Positions 48,477-56,620 of a DNA stretch of 64,000 nt are shown here, piece by piece. The stretch lies in contig NC_020829.1 in the NCBI RefSeq assembly GCF_000349845.1, positions 930,001 to 994,000 of the forward strand, written 5' to 3'. Numbering within the stretch: the first letter of the stretch is position 1; every line of letters starts with the position of its first letter. A model generated the notes under the pieces. The model was not told where the DNA came from, searched no databases, and was given only the letters and a program-made list of their open reading frames with translations. The position numbers were made by a program, and so were the translations under genes. The stretch is from Pseudomonas sp. ATCC 13867 (GTDB taxonomy: Bacteria; Pseudomonadota; Gammaproteobacteria; Pseudomonadales; Pseudomonadaceae).

Positions 48477-49208
48477 TCAGAAGGACTTGCTCACGCCAAG
48501 TACTAGGTTTGAGCCACAGACATCGTCGAAACCGTTGTAACTAGCGCACTCATCATTCGACAAGTTGGAGTCTACATAGGCTAGCGACCAGTCAAGACCA
48601 AGTAATTTCTTGCTTAGCGAAACCTGCCATTCATTGTAGGTGGAGGCAGTGCTGCCGTTTCCATCAACCAAGATGTCATCTTTGAAGTCAACCAAACCGT
48701 AACGGATATTAAGTCCAATATCCATAGGGAGTGCGGTTTCATAGCCGACAAAGCTGTACAAGTAACTCTGGTCGCCTCCCATATCACCTGAGTAATATCC
48801 TCCTGCATAGATCCCGTATGCGGAAAGCTTTGCGTAGGTTTCGCTGTAGTTAAGCTTGCTTTCTTTCGGGTACTCATACTCGAAATAAGCAAGGTCGAGG
48901 GATACATTGTCGGTTATTTTCCAGTAATAGCCTGCGTAATAGTCTATTTCTTGGCGAGTCTTACTGCCATAACCGAAATCGACGTTGGAGCTCCATACTC
49001 CGGCGTACAGCCCACTGGAGTGAGAAAGCGTGACGGAACCCTGAATGGCTGGATCGTTCTGGGTTTGTGACATACCACGACTGTGGTAGTCACTGTAAGC
49101 GCCAATATTCAAATCTAGGCTAAGGTCATCATTCAACTGGAATGCTTGGCTCGCCCCCCACGGCGCCAGCAATATGCCAGCAATGCAAAGCTTTGATATG
49201 TGATTCAT
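48477..49208 (-). CDS. TorF-family outer-membrane porin
   Basis: This is a 243-residue protein: signal peptide (MNHISKLCIAGILLAPWGASQAF), then an amphipathic beta-strand series with YSDYHSRGMSQTQNDPAIQGSVTLSHSSGLYAGVWSSNVDFG, the typical TorF opening (SDY.fRG.SQt...PaiQg), and a C-terminal aromatic F. Strands such as EIDYYAGYYWKI and YNEWQVSLSKKLLGLDWSLAYVDS alternate polar and hydrophobic residues. The GC content is lower than the chromosome average. It may admit the substrate of the adjacent binding-protein/hydrolase genes, which is inference. Confidence 0.87.
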   Translation of the reverse strand: MNHISKLCIAGILLAPWGASQAFQLNDDLSLDLNIGAYSDYHSRGMSQTQNDPAIQGSVTLSHSSGLYAGVWSSNVDFGYGSKTRQEIDYYAGYYWKITDNVSLDLAYFEYEYPKESKLNYSETYAKLSAYGIYAGGYYSGDMGGDQSYLYSFVGYETALPMDIGLNIRYGLVDFKDDILVDGNGSTASTYNEWQVSLSKKLLGLDWSLAYVDSNLSNDECASYNGFDDVCGSNLVLGVSKSF

Positions 49209-49231
49209 GCAGTGCTCCCTACTTTTATTTT

Positions 49232-49459
49232 CTAGTTTTGTAACGACGCCTTCCGACTAAAAGCCCCATCACTAGAAGGTGCCGATGTTTCTTCTTGCTT
49301 CGCGAGAGTCTTATCGCCCCGGCTGCCGTGTACGACCACCTGGTACTTTTTGGGCATGAGAGCTCGCGCGAGCAGGTGAGTCGCAAACACTAGGAAGTTC
49401 GTTAATGGCTGATTAAAGCCTGCTGTAGTTGGTGAGCCCCAACCCAACAACTGACCCAA
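49232..49459 (-). pseudogene. Possible C-terminal relic of a membrane transporter
   Basis: This is a 75-codon frame reading FNQPLTNFLVFATHLLARALMPKKYQVVVHG followed by a hydrophilic tail (SRGDKTLAKQEETSAPSSDG). It looks like the last helix and cytosolic tail of a transporter, but has no credible start of its own and no ribosome site. The upstream coding part is absent. It could also be a chance frame. Confidence 0.25.
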
Positions 49460-49476
49460 GTGGACTAGTGCAGCCT

Positions 49477-50253
49477 TCAGCCCCCTATATCTTTATTCCA
49501 GCGTTCCAAGTACGTATCGATGATGGCTAGCAATCTTTCGCGGCCGAAGCTGGCTTCGTGTCCGGCATGCACAACATCAACCTGAAGCCCCCGCAGGCGT
49601 TCTAGGGACGCCGCGTAGTCGCCAATATTCGCGTGCGGAATGGAATCAAGCAGATCGGCGTCGTACACCACATCTCCAGAAAACAGCGTTCTCGTACTCT
49701 GCTCGTACAAGGCAATGCTGCCTGGGGAGTGTCCGGGCAGATGGAGCACCTCGAAATGACGGTCGCCCAGATCGATGATGTCTTGGTCTACTAAAAGTCC
49801 GGTAGGCGGCGCCGGTAGCAGTGCCCACTTCGCGGGGTCGAAGCCAGGCCCTGGGAGGGCATCGATTACCAGGCGGTCGCAGCCCAAGTCTGACATGTAC
49901 GTCGCTAGCCAATGATCATCATTGATAACCAAGCGGTTATCGCTGTTTGGCTGAGAAAAATACTCTGCCTCTGCGGCGTGACATAGCCTGCATTCGAACT
50001 CGTGCAGACCTCCCATGTGGTCGAGATGGCTATGAGTTGCTACTGCGCACACCGGTTTCAGAAATAGGTTGCGTGCTGCTTCGCGAAGGCTGGCAACACC
50101 TAGTCCGGTATCGATTAGCAGGTCGCGATCGCGCCCAGGGACATGCCAGATATTGCAGCGCAACATGGGATGTACATGAGGTTCCCATAGCAACGTGACT
50201 CCATCATCAAATGTCCTTTTCTCGAACCAAGCGTCTGCCACTTTGAGCGTCAT
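49477..50253 (-). CDS. MBL-fold metallo-hydrolase
   Basis: This is a protein of about 258 residues with the metallo-beta-lactamase metal-site motif THSHLDHMGG, followed by the ligand His in LHLPGHSPGSIALYEQS, the Asp in LFSGDVVYDADLLDS and the final His in VVHAGHEASFG. It begins MTLKVADAWFEKRTFDDGVTLLWEPHVHPMLRCNIWHVPGRDRDLLIDTGLG. A GGGA site lies 9-12 bases before 50253; ATG at 50271 would overlap the binding-protein gene. The substrate is unknown. It is in one transcription unit with the upstream PotF-like gene (4 bases apart). Confidence 0.87.
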   Translation of the reverse strand: MTLKVADAWFEKRTFDDGVTLLWEPHVHPMLRCNIWHVPGRDRDLLIDTGLGVASLREAARNLFLKPVCAVATHSHLDHMGGLHEFECRLCHAAEAEYFSQPNSDNRLVINDDHWLATYMSDLGCDRLVIDALPGPGFDPAKWALLPAPPTGLLVDQDIIDLGDRHFEVLHLPGHSPGSIALYEQSTRTLFSGDVVYDADLLDSIPHANIGDYAASLERLRGLQVDVVHAGHEASFGRERLLAIIDTYLERWNKDIGG

Positions 50254-50257
50254 GTCG

Positions 50258-51370
50258 CTAGTTCCCGACATTGGTTCTGAAACTTGCCCAGGTCCGAGTC
50301 CGCTCGCGTAATGTCCGGGCCGGCAACGGTTCCTCGCCGAACAATGTCTTGCGGCTTTCGGCGGATGGGAACAGAGTTTCGTCGTTGCGTAGTACCGGGT
50401 TGACCTTGTCGAGTGATGCCCGATTGGCATTGGCGTAGTACAGAGTGTTCGTCATCTCTGCCATTCCCTCGGCCTCGGTCACAAATTCGATAAATTCCTT
50501 CGCTTCCTCAACGTGGGGGGCGTCTGCGGGGATTGCGAAGTTATCAATCCAGGCCAGGGTTCCTTCTTTGGGAATCTGATAGCCGATAGCGAATGGTTTA
50601 TTGGCCGCGACAGCCTGCCCCTTGGCAGTCATGGCGTCACCGTTATAAGACAGAGCCAGGCATAGGTCACCGTTAGCCAGATCATTGCTCTGCTTGCCGA
50701 ATGCAATATAACGAAGGTTCGGCCGCAGCTTGTCGAGCAATTGTTTGGCGGCTATATAATCGGCCGAATTTTGGCTGTAAGGATTCTTTCCGAGGTAGTG
50801 CAGGGCGATACTCATGACTTCTTGGGGGGAGTCGATGATAGCGATGCCACAGTCCTTCAGCTTGCTGGTGTATTCCGGCTTGAACAGTAGGTCAAAGCTG
50901 TTTAGCGGTGCATTTGGAATGCGTTTCTCGATGGCGTCCTTGTTGTATGCAAGGCCAGTAGTGCCCCAAGCATAGGGCACAGCATAGAGGTTCCCGGGGT
51001 CGACCTTCTCGAGCTGAGCGAGCAACTGGGGATCGTACTGCTCTTTCGTTTTATATTGCTGCATGCCCGATGGCTGTAGCGCTTTGGCCCGAATCAAGCG
51101 ATCAAGCATGGCGACGCCCGGTTGGACTACGTCGTAACCGGTGTGTCCGGTCATCAACTTAGCTTCTAGGACGTCCGCGCTATCAAAGCTGTCGTACTTA
51201 ACCTTGATGCCAGTCTGTTTTTCAAAGCGAGCCAGAGTCTCTGGTGCGAGATAACTCGCCCAGGCGTAGACGTTGACTGTTCGTACGGCATCGGCCGCCA
51301 CAGAGTTTGAGGCGATTAGCAACATTCCAGTCGCTGTTGTAACAAGTGAAGCGAATCGCAGGCTTTCCAT
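50258..51370 (-). CDS. PotF/SpuD-like polyamine-type periplasmic binding protein
   Basis: This is a 370-residue protein with a signal peptide (about residues 1-26, ending SVAADA). RTVNVYAWASYLAPETLARFEKQTGIKVKYDSFDSADVLEAKLMTGHTGYDVVQPG is the PotF/SpuD opening, and VPYAWGTTGLAYNKDAI is the family's second signature. The length fits (PotF 370). No ABC permease or ATPase genes are adjacent, so it must share a transporter encoded elsewhere or act as an orphan receptor. It is divergent from a LysR gene with 108 bases between. Confidence 0.88.
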   Translation of the reverse strand: MESLRFASLVTTATGMLLIASNSVAADAVRTVNVYAWASYLAPETLARFEKQTGIKVKYDSFDSADVLEAKLMTGHTGYDVVQPGVAMLDRLIRAKALQPSGMQQYKTKEQYDPQLLAQLEKVDPGNLYAVPYAWGTTGLAYNKDAIEKRIPNAPLNSFDLLFKPEYTSKLKDCGIAIIDSPQEVMSIALHYLGKNPYSQNSADYIAAKQLLDKLRPNLRYIAFGKQSNDLANGDLCLALSYNGDAMTAKGQAVAANKPFAIGYQIPKEGTLAWIDNFAIPADAPHVEEAKEFIEFVTEAEGMAEMTNTLYYANANRASLDKVNPVLRNDETLFPSAESRKTLFGEEPLPARTLRERTRTWASFRTNVGN

Positions 51371-51478
51371 CGGCAATGCTCCAGATCGGGAGTGGTAGCC
51401 AATTCTTCGCAAGCGTAATAAGATCAGACAAGCTATATATTTTAATGATTTATTGTTGAGGCTGGCTAAACGATTCCC

Positions 51479-52393
51479 ATGCACATTCCTGCACTAAATA
51501 ACTTGCGTGTGTTTGAGTCCGTCGCCCGTCTTGGTCATGTGGGGGCTGCGGCTGCGGAGCTGCACATCACTCCAGGTGCCGTCAGCCAGCAGCTCAAGAG
51601 CCTGCAATCTGCTCTGGGTGTGGAACTATTCAGTCGCCAAGGGAGAAACATAGTTCTCACGCAGGCGGGGTTGGCGCTACACCGCTCGGTTGCCAAGGGC
51701 ATGCATGAGATTAACGATGGACTCAATCAGATCATTAGCCAGTCGCAACAGGCCATACCGACGACAACTCTGACCATTTCGACCGAACCGGTATTTGGTT
51801 CGTCTTGGCTGATACCTAGTTTGTTAGGGTTCAAGGAGGCCTATCCGCACATCCGCCTTCGCATTATCGCCGCCAACCATGTCACGGAAGTGGATTGGAA
51901 GAGAGCTAATGTCGCTCTGCTGTACGCAGCCCCGCCCTGGGAGGGGCTGTGGTGGCGCCCTCTACGCACCCTTCACATGTTTCCGGTGTGTAGCCCACAA
52001 CTGTTGCGGGGGCCCAACGCATTGTCTAATCCGTACGACCTAGTACATCACCGACTACTGCATGAGGATGACGGCACCCTCTGGCGTCGTTGGCTGCTGG
52101 AAGCGCGCGTACCCTACCCAGGTGAGTCAGATCTGCATATCGAGAGCTTTAGCATGGCCTTGCAAGCTGCCCGCGACGGTTACGGAGTGGCCCTCTCGGA
52201 TGAGTTTAACTCGCGCCGGGATCTAGATCAGGGTCTGCTCGTGCGGCCCTTCAATCTTGAAGTACCTGCTGGCCTCGGTTACTACTGCCTATGTCCTGAA
52301 GAGCAACGGCACATAACAGGAGTGGTTCAGTTCGTAGACTGGCTGATAGCCCAAACTGCCCTGGATGTACAGCAACTTAGCGGTCGTTCCTAG
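51479..52393 (+). CDS. LysR-family regulator (GcvA-like) of the PotF/MBL genes
   Basis: This is a 304-residue LysR regulator: HTH at LNNLRVFESVARLGHVGAAAAELHITPGAVSQQLKSLQSALGVELFSRQGRNIVLTQAG, then a ligand domain with TLTISTEPVFGSSWLIPSLLGFKEAYPHIRLRI and VALLYAAPPWEGLWWRPL. The branch is GcvA/AmpR-like. It is divergent from the PotF-like gene, so it probably controls that gene and the hydrolase. Confidence 0.88.
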   Translation: MHIPALNNLRVFESVARLGHVGAAAAELHITPGAVSQQLKSLQSALGVELFSRQGRNIVLTQAGLALHRSVAKGMHEINDGLNQIISQSQQAIPTTTLTISTEPVFGSSWLIPSLLGFKEAYPHIRLRIIAANHVTEVDWKRANVALLYAAPPWEGLWWRPLRTLHMFPVCSPQLLRGPNALSNPYDLVHHRLLHEDDGTLWRRWLLEARVPYPGESDLHIESFSMALQAARDGYGVALSDEFNSRRDLDQGLLVRPFNLEVPAGLGYYCLCPEEQRHITGVVQFVDWLIAQTALDVQQLSGRS

Positions 52394-52449
52394 GTGGTGG
52401 GAACGTCTGCTCTTGGCCGGTTAGCGCCCATTGCTATTGCTGGTCCACC

Positions 52450-52477
52450 CTTGTCCTCCCTTCACGTGGAGGACAAG
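52450..52477 (+). promoter_or_regulatory. Hairpin sequestering the ribosome site of the small recombinase
   Basis: CTTGTCCTCC (52,450-52,459) and GGAGGACAAG (52,468-52,477) form a perfect 10-bp stem with an 8-base loop. The right arm contains the ribosome site GGAGG, 7 bases before the ATG at 52,480, so translation should be blocked when the stem forms. Confidence 0.6.
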
Positions 52478-52479
52478 CC

Positions 52480-53100
52480 ATGAACACCACTGCCACCTTC
52501 AGCCACCAGCCTTGGAACAAAGGAAAGCTAGTCGGACAGAAAGCCCCGCTCCGGCTCAGCGATATATGGGCCATCAGGGTAAGGCTCCAGATTGCGGAGA
52601 GAACCCGGGATCTTGCTCTATTCGACTTGGCCATCGACAGCAAGCTGCGAGCCTGCGACTTAACCAAGCTTCGTGTGCGGGACATAGCCCATGGAGAACA
52701 CGTGTCGCCGCGAGCCATCGTGATGCAGCAGAAAACACAGCGACCAGTGCAGTTTGAGATCACAGAGCAAACCCGGGCGGCTTTGGCGGTCTGGATACAT
52801 CAGGCCCAGCTCCGCAGCGAGGATTGCCTGTTTCCGAGCCGGTTGCGAGGCTCAGATCATCTCTCCACCAGGCAATACGCTCGAATCGTTAAATCCTGGG
52901 TGACAGCCATTGGCCTTGATCCGGCCATGTACGGCACCCACACTCTGCGGCGTACGAAGGCATCCCTGATCTACCGCAGGACGAAGAACCTGAGGGCAGT
53001 CCAACTCCTTCTCGGCCATACGAAGCTTGAAAGCACCATCCGATACCTGGGAATTGAGGTCGATGACGCCTTGGAAATGGCGGAACAGACCGAGGTCTAA
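52480..53100 (+). CDS. Catalytic-domain-only tyrosine recombinase
   Basis: This is a 206-residue protein lacking the usual N-terminal core-binding domain. It has the catalytic residues Arg in SKLRACDLTKLRVRD, HTLRR (H-x-x-R), the second His in LLGHTKLESTIRYLG and the Tyr nucleophile in RYLG. Similar short integrases are common in Pseudomonas islands. A ribosome-site hairpin precedes it and a 15-bp stem follows it (53,104-53,140). It differs from the large gin recombinases and probably belonged to another element captured in the cargo. Confidence 0.88.
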   Translation: MNTTATFSHQPWNKGKLVGQKAPLRLSDIWAIRVRLQIAERTRDLALFDLAIDSKLRACDLTKLRVRDIAHGEHVSPRAIVMQQKTQRPVQFEITEQTRAALAVWIHQAQLRSEDCLFPSRLRGSDHLSTRQYARIVKSWVTAIGLDPAMYGTHTLRRTKASLIYRRTKNLRAVQLLLGHTKLESTIRYLGIEVDDALEMAEQTEV

Positions 53101-53103
53101 CCA

Positions 53104-53140
53104 CGCATAGCGACGGTCGAGACCAGACCGTCGCTATGCG
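53104..53140. terminator. Long perfect hairpin after the small recombinase
   Basis: CGCATAGCGACGGTC (53,104-53,118) and its exact inverse (53,126-53,140) enclose a 7-base loop, 4 bases after the recombinase stop. There is no U-tract, so it may be a terminator without tail or a recombination/structure element. Confidence 0.55.
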
Positions 53141-53200
53141 GCCAGAAGCGGTCGTTGAAAGCGGCAAAAGAGAGGGCATACCCGCCGCCCCCTCGCATAG

Positions 53201-53788
53201 CTAGCCTTGTAGTGCCGGCATCACCACTTGCTGCACGATCTCACCGCCCTCCGGTGTACTCCAGCTGCCGGCCAGCTCGGCGATCACCTGATTGGTGCTG
53301 GAGAGCGTGACGCCAGCCTTCTCCATGCGGCGCAGAGCCATGTCGTCGCCAATCGCGCTCGGTGAGCCACCGGCATCGGCAATCACCTGTACTTCGTAGC
53401 CATCGCCCACCAGGCTCAGAGCCGGGAAGACTGTGCAAACGTCATTGGTCACGCCGGCGATGATGATTTTGCGTCGCCCGGTCGCACGAACAGCCGCTGC
53501 AAAGTTTTCGTCGTCCATCGCATTGACGATGCCGACCCGCTTGATACGGGCGGCGAACTCGGCCGGTAATATGCTTTCCAGCTCGGCCAGCAGCGGCCCT
53601 TGAGCGTATTCCTCCATGCTGGACGTCAGCACCACGGGCATCTTGAGGATGCGAGCGGTCTTCGCCAGCATCAGCGCGTTGCGCTTCATCTCCTCGAAGG
53701 GGATGGACTTGACCCAGCCCATGGTGCCGACCTGATGGTCGATCAGCAGCAGGGCGGAATTGGCAGCATCGAAACGTTGAAAAGCCAT
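53201..53788 (-). CDS. YcaC-like isochorismatase-family hydrolase
   Basis: This 195-residue Cys hydrolase has the catalytic Asp in ALLLIDHQVGT and the Cys in GVTNDVCTVFPALSLV, with the conserved cis-peptide neighbourhood IIIAGVTND. The Lys of the triad is expected in the helix region following IKRVGIVNAMDDENFAAAV. It is of the YcaC type rather than nicotinamidase. The substrate is unknown. It is last in a three-gene minus-strand unit nemA-pirin-hydrolase (gaps of 10 and 15 bases). Confidence 0.87.
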   Translation of the reverse strand: MAFQRFDAANSALLLIDHQVGTMGWVKSIPFEEMKRNALMLAKTARILKMPVVLTSSMEEYAQGPLLAELESILPAEFAARIKRVGIVNAMDDENFAAAVRATGRRKIIIAGVTNDVCTVFPALSLVGDGYEVQVIADAGGSPSAIGDDMALRRMEKAGVTLSSTNQVIAELAGSWSTPEGGEIVQQVVMPALQG

Positions 53789-53803
53789 GGTCGTTACCTC
53801 TCG

Positions 53804-54541
53804 CTAGGTGGCACTGGGATAAAGGGGCACGCCGGCGAAGATCATCGCCTTGGCGGCCCCCTGGGGGGCCTGCAGCAGCAGGACGCGCTCGCTGCTGTCG
53901 GGTTGAAAAACAGGCAGTTTGATGGAGTCCCGCTCGAACAGCTGACCGTCTACCGACAGAGCGCCATGGATCGGCATGACGATGACGACATGCCCGGCCG
54001 CCAACGGAACCGTCAGCGCGGCGCCGTCATCCAGAGATACATCGAGCAGTGTCACCTCGGTTGGCGGTCGCAGCGGTGAAGCGGCTTGGCCGAACCTGCC
54101 AGCGGCCACTCGCACCTTGGCACCCGGCAGGCGCACCACGGGTATGTCCTGCGGCTCCAGGCTCAAGGCGAATGGAGGGCCGTCCCGATGTTCGGGCGGC
54201 AAAGCGACGAATATCTGCAGCGAATGCACCGTCATGTCCGGCTCGGCAGGGATTTCCTCATGGACTATCCCGCTGCCTGCCGCCGCCCAGTGCAGCCCAC
54301 CCGGCTGGATCAGGTTGTGGTTGCCGAGCGAGTCCTTGTTCTCGATACCCGTCTCCGAGTCGAGAAACACATAGGACACCGCCGAGAAACCGGCATGCGG
54401 GTGGGGCGCGAAGGTGGGCGCGCTCATCCAGGCGTGATCGATGCCGAGGAACGGATCGAGCAGTTGCTCCTGGCCGCGCAGTGCGTAGACCCGGAAATAA
54501 TTGCCCTTGCTGGCCCGCTGTAGCGTGGCGAGGGTTGTCAT
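53804..54541 (-). CDS. Pirin-family protein
   Basis: This 245-residue bicupin has metal-site residues in FAPHPHAGFSAVSYVF (His-x-His), the downstream His in HWAAAGSGIVHEE and a Glu nearby, the pirin pattern. VHSLQIFVALPPEHRDGPP follows. Pirins can act as quercetinases or redox sensors. Here it sits between an OYE reductase and a hydrolase under a LysR regulator, suggesting a role in electrophile or aromatic compound stress. Confidence 0.88.
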   Translation of the reverse strand: MTTLATLQRASKGNYFRVYALRGQEQLLDPFLGIDHAWMSAPTFAPHPHAGFSAVSYVFLDSETGIENKDSLGNHNLIQPGGLHWAAAGSGIVHEEIPAEPDMTVHSLQIFVALPPEHRDGPPFALSLEPQDIPVVRLPGAKVRVAAGRFGQAASPLRPPTEVTLLDVSLDDGAALTVPLAAGHVVIVMPIHGALSVDGQLFERDSIKLPVFQPDSSERVLLLQAPQGAAKAMIFAGVPLYPSAT

Positions 54542-54551
54542 ATCCGCAACC

Positions 54552-55625
54552 TCAGTTCGCCGCCGCGCCGTACAGCGCCGGGTAGTCGATATAGCCCTGT
54601 GCGTCGCCGCCGAAATAAGCCGCTCGATTGGCTTCGTTCAACGGGGCAGCATGGTACAGCCGCTCGACGAAATCAGGGTTGGCCAGAACCATCTGGCCAT
54701 AGGCTTCCAGATCGGCCAGCCCTGCTGACAAGTCGGCACCGATCTCTTCGCGTGGCCGCCCTGGTCGGTTGAGAATCAGCGTGTGCCGCCACAGCTTTCG
54801 AATGTCGGCCAGCAGAGGTTCGTCACCCTGCTGCATGACATGCAGGTAGGCCAGGCTCAGCTTGTCGAGTTCAGCTACCAGGTAGCGGTACAGGTCGGGG
54901 CCCTCGGCTCCCTCGTCGATGCCCCACAGCGTGGTGCCAGGCGACAGGCGGATGGCCGTACGATCGGCGCCGATTTCCTCGGCGATGGCACTTGCCACCT
55001 CAATGGCGAAGCGGGCGCGATTCTCGATGGAGCCGCCATACTCGTCGGTGCGGGTGTTGGCACTCGGGGCAAAGAACTGCTGGATCAGGTAGGCGTTGGC
55101 AGCATGAATCTCGACGCCGTCGGCCCCGGCCTCGATGGCGCGGCGGGCGGCGAAGCGGAAGTCGACGACGGTCTGGCGAATCTCTTCGCGGCTAAGCGCG
55201 CGGGGGGCGGGAATGTCCTGCATACCCGTCGGGGTGAACATCTGGGTGTTCGGCGCGATTGCCGAGGGGGCGACGCCCTGACGATGGTGTGGTGTGTTGT
55301 CCGGGTGCGACATACGCCCGGCATGCATCAGCTGAATGAAGAGGTGGCCGCCCTTGGCATGCACCTGCTCGGTGACTTTCCTCCAGCCCGCAACATGGGC
55401 GTCGGTGTAGATGCCCGGGGTGGTGAGATAGCCCTGGCCATCATCCGACGGCTGGGTGCCCTCACTTACGATCAGGCCGAGACCGGCACGCTGTGCGTAG
55501 TATTCGACGGCCAGTTCTCCTGGTGTGCCGTCCGCTTGCGCGCGACTGCGGGTCATGGGCGCCATGACCAGGCGATTGCGCAGGGAGTAGCGGCCTACGT
55601 GGATGGGGGTGAACAACTGCTGCAT
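54552..55625 (-). CDS. nemA: Old yellow enzyme family alkene reductase (NemA)
   Basis: This 357-residue FMN enzyme reduces activated C=C bonds and nitro compounds with NAD(P)H. It begins FTPIHVGRYSLRNRLVMAPMTRSRA. It has the substrate-binding pair in GVEIHAANAYLIQQF (His and Asn), the FMN segment SPGTTLWG, and a C-terminal ADLEAYGQMVLANPDFVERLYHAAPLNEANRAAYFGG. The length is that of NemA (365). It is the first gene of the unit and is divergent from the LysR gene, with an operator-like palindrome between. Confidence 0.92.
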   Translation of the reverse strand: MQQLFTPIHVGRYSLRNRLVMAPMTRSRAQADGTPGELAVEYYAQRAGLGLIVSEGTQPSDDGQGYLTTPGIYTDAHVAGWRKVTEQVHAKGGHLFIQLMHAGRMSHPDNTPHHRQGVAPSAIAPNTQMFTPTGMQDIPAPRALSREEIRQTVVDFRFAARRAIEAGADGVEIHAANAYLIQQFFAPSANTRTDEYGGSIENRARFAIEVASAIAEEIGADRTAIRLSPGTTLWGIDEGAEGPDLYRYLVAELDKLSLAYLHVMQQGDEPLLADIRKLWRHTLILNRPGRPREEIGADLSAGLADLEAYGQMVLANPDFVERLYHAAPLNEANRAAYFGGDAQGYIDYPALYGAAAN

Positions 55626-55705
55626 GGTGAATTCCTCGAAGCGGGGGAATGGGGATTCGCTTGGAGCTATCTTCTGCTTCGCGCATCATGGAATAAATAC
55701 GTTAT

Positions 55706-55726
55706 ATTGGAGAGGATTGATCCAAT
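55706..55726. promoter_or_regulatory. LysR-type operator between nemA and lysR
   Basis: ATTGGA-N9-TCCAAT is a 21-base inverted repeat in the 116-base divergent region, ending 15 bases before the lysR start. It is a plausible binding site for the adjacent regulator. Confidence 0.5.
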
Positions 55727-55741
55727 TTTGAGGCAATAGTC

Positions 55742-56620
55742 ATGGAGCTCCTGAATGACATGGCCCTATTCGTCGAGGTGGTGAAGGCCAAGGGCTTTCG
55801 CGGTGCCTCCGAGGCGACCGGGGTGCCCAACTCGACGCTGTCGCGGCGCATTAGCACCCTGGAAAAAGCTATAGGCCTGCGCCTGCTGCATCGCACGACG
55901 CGCAAGGTCGAGGTGACGGAAGCCGGCCAGCTCTACTTCGAGCGCTGCAAACGCATCGTCGACGAGGCGCGACTGGCCCATGAGCAACTGGGCGAAATGC
56001 TGGCGCAGCCCAGCGGAGTGCTGCGTGCCTCGCTGCCGGTGGATTTCGCGGTAACTTACCTCGCGCCGTTAATCGCCGAGTTCGCCGACCTGTACCCAGG
56101 CATCACCTTCGATTTCGACCTCACCCCGAGACGCGTCGACCTGGTCAGCGAACCCTTCGATGTGGCCATCCGCATGGGCGAGCCGGAAAACTCGCAACTT
56201 ATCGCGCGGCTGCTGGCGTCTCTGACGCCCAACTTGTATGCCTCGCCGGGCTATCTGCAGCGTGAAGGGGAACCCTCCAGCCCGGCCGACCTGGAAGCAC
56301 ATCAGTGTTTGGGCATCCTGAAAACCGGGGCCTGGACGCTACTGGATGGCCTGCAAACAGTCAGCGTGTCAGTGGGTGGGCGCTACCAATTGAATAGCGT
56401 GGGGATGATTCGGCGTCTGGCGACGCTCAATCAGGGCATCGTCCTGATGCCAGAAGAAATAGTCGCGGATGAACTAGAAAACGGCAGGCTGCGCCGCATC
56501 ATGCCGAACTGGCGGGGACTGCCGATGCCAGTGTACGCCATCACTGAGACACGTCTGCTGCCGGCCAAGACGCAGCGGTTCATCGAGTTCCTGCGCGAGA
56601 GGTTGGCTTCAAGAGGGTGA
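55742..56620 (+). CDS. LysR-family regulator of the nemA unit (CrgA/DsdC branch)
   Basis: This is a 292-residue regulator: HTH at NDMALFVEVVKAKGFRGASEATGVPNSTLSRRISTLEKAIGLRLLHRTTRKVEVTEAG and ligand domain with GVLRASLPVDFAVTYLAPLIAEFADLYPGITFDFDLTPRRVDLVSEPFDVAIRMG, the branch that includes CrgA. It is divergent from nemA-pirin-hydrolase and probably activates or represses it in response to electrophiles. Confidence 0.9.
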   Translation: MELLNDMALFVEVVKAKGFRGASEATGVPNSTLSRRISTLEKAIGLRLLHRTTRKVEVTEAGQLYFERCKRIVDEARLAHEQLGEMLAQPSGVLRASLPVDFAVTYLAPLIAEFADLYPGITFDFDLTPRRVDLVSEPFDVAIRMGEPENSQLIARLLASLTPNLYASPGYLQREGEPSSPADLEAHQCLGILKTGAWTLLDGLQTVSVSVGGRYQLNSVGMIRRLATLNQGIVLMPEEIVADELENGRLRRIMPNWRGLPMPVYAITETRLLPAKTQRFIEFLRERLASRG

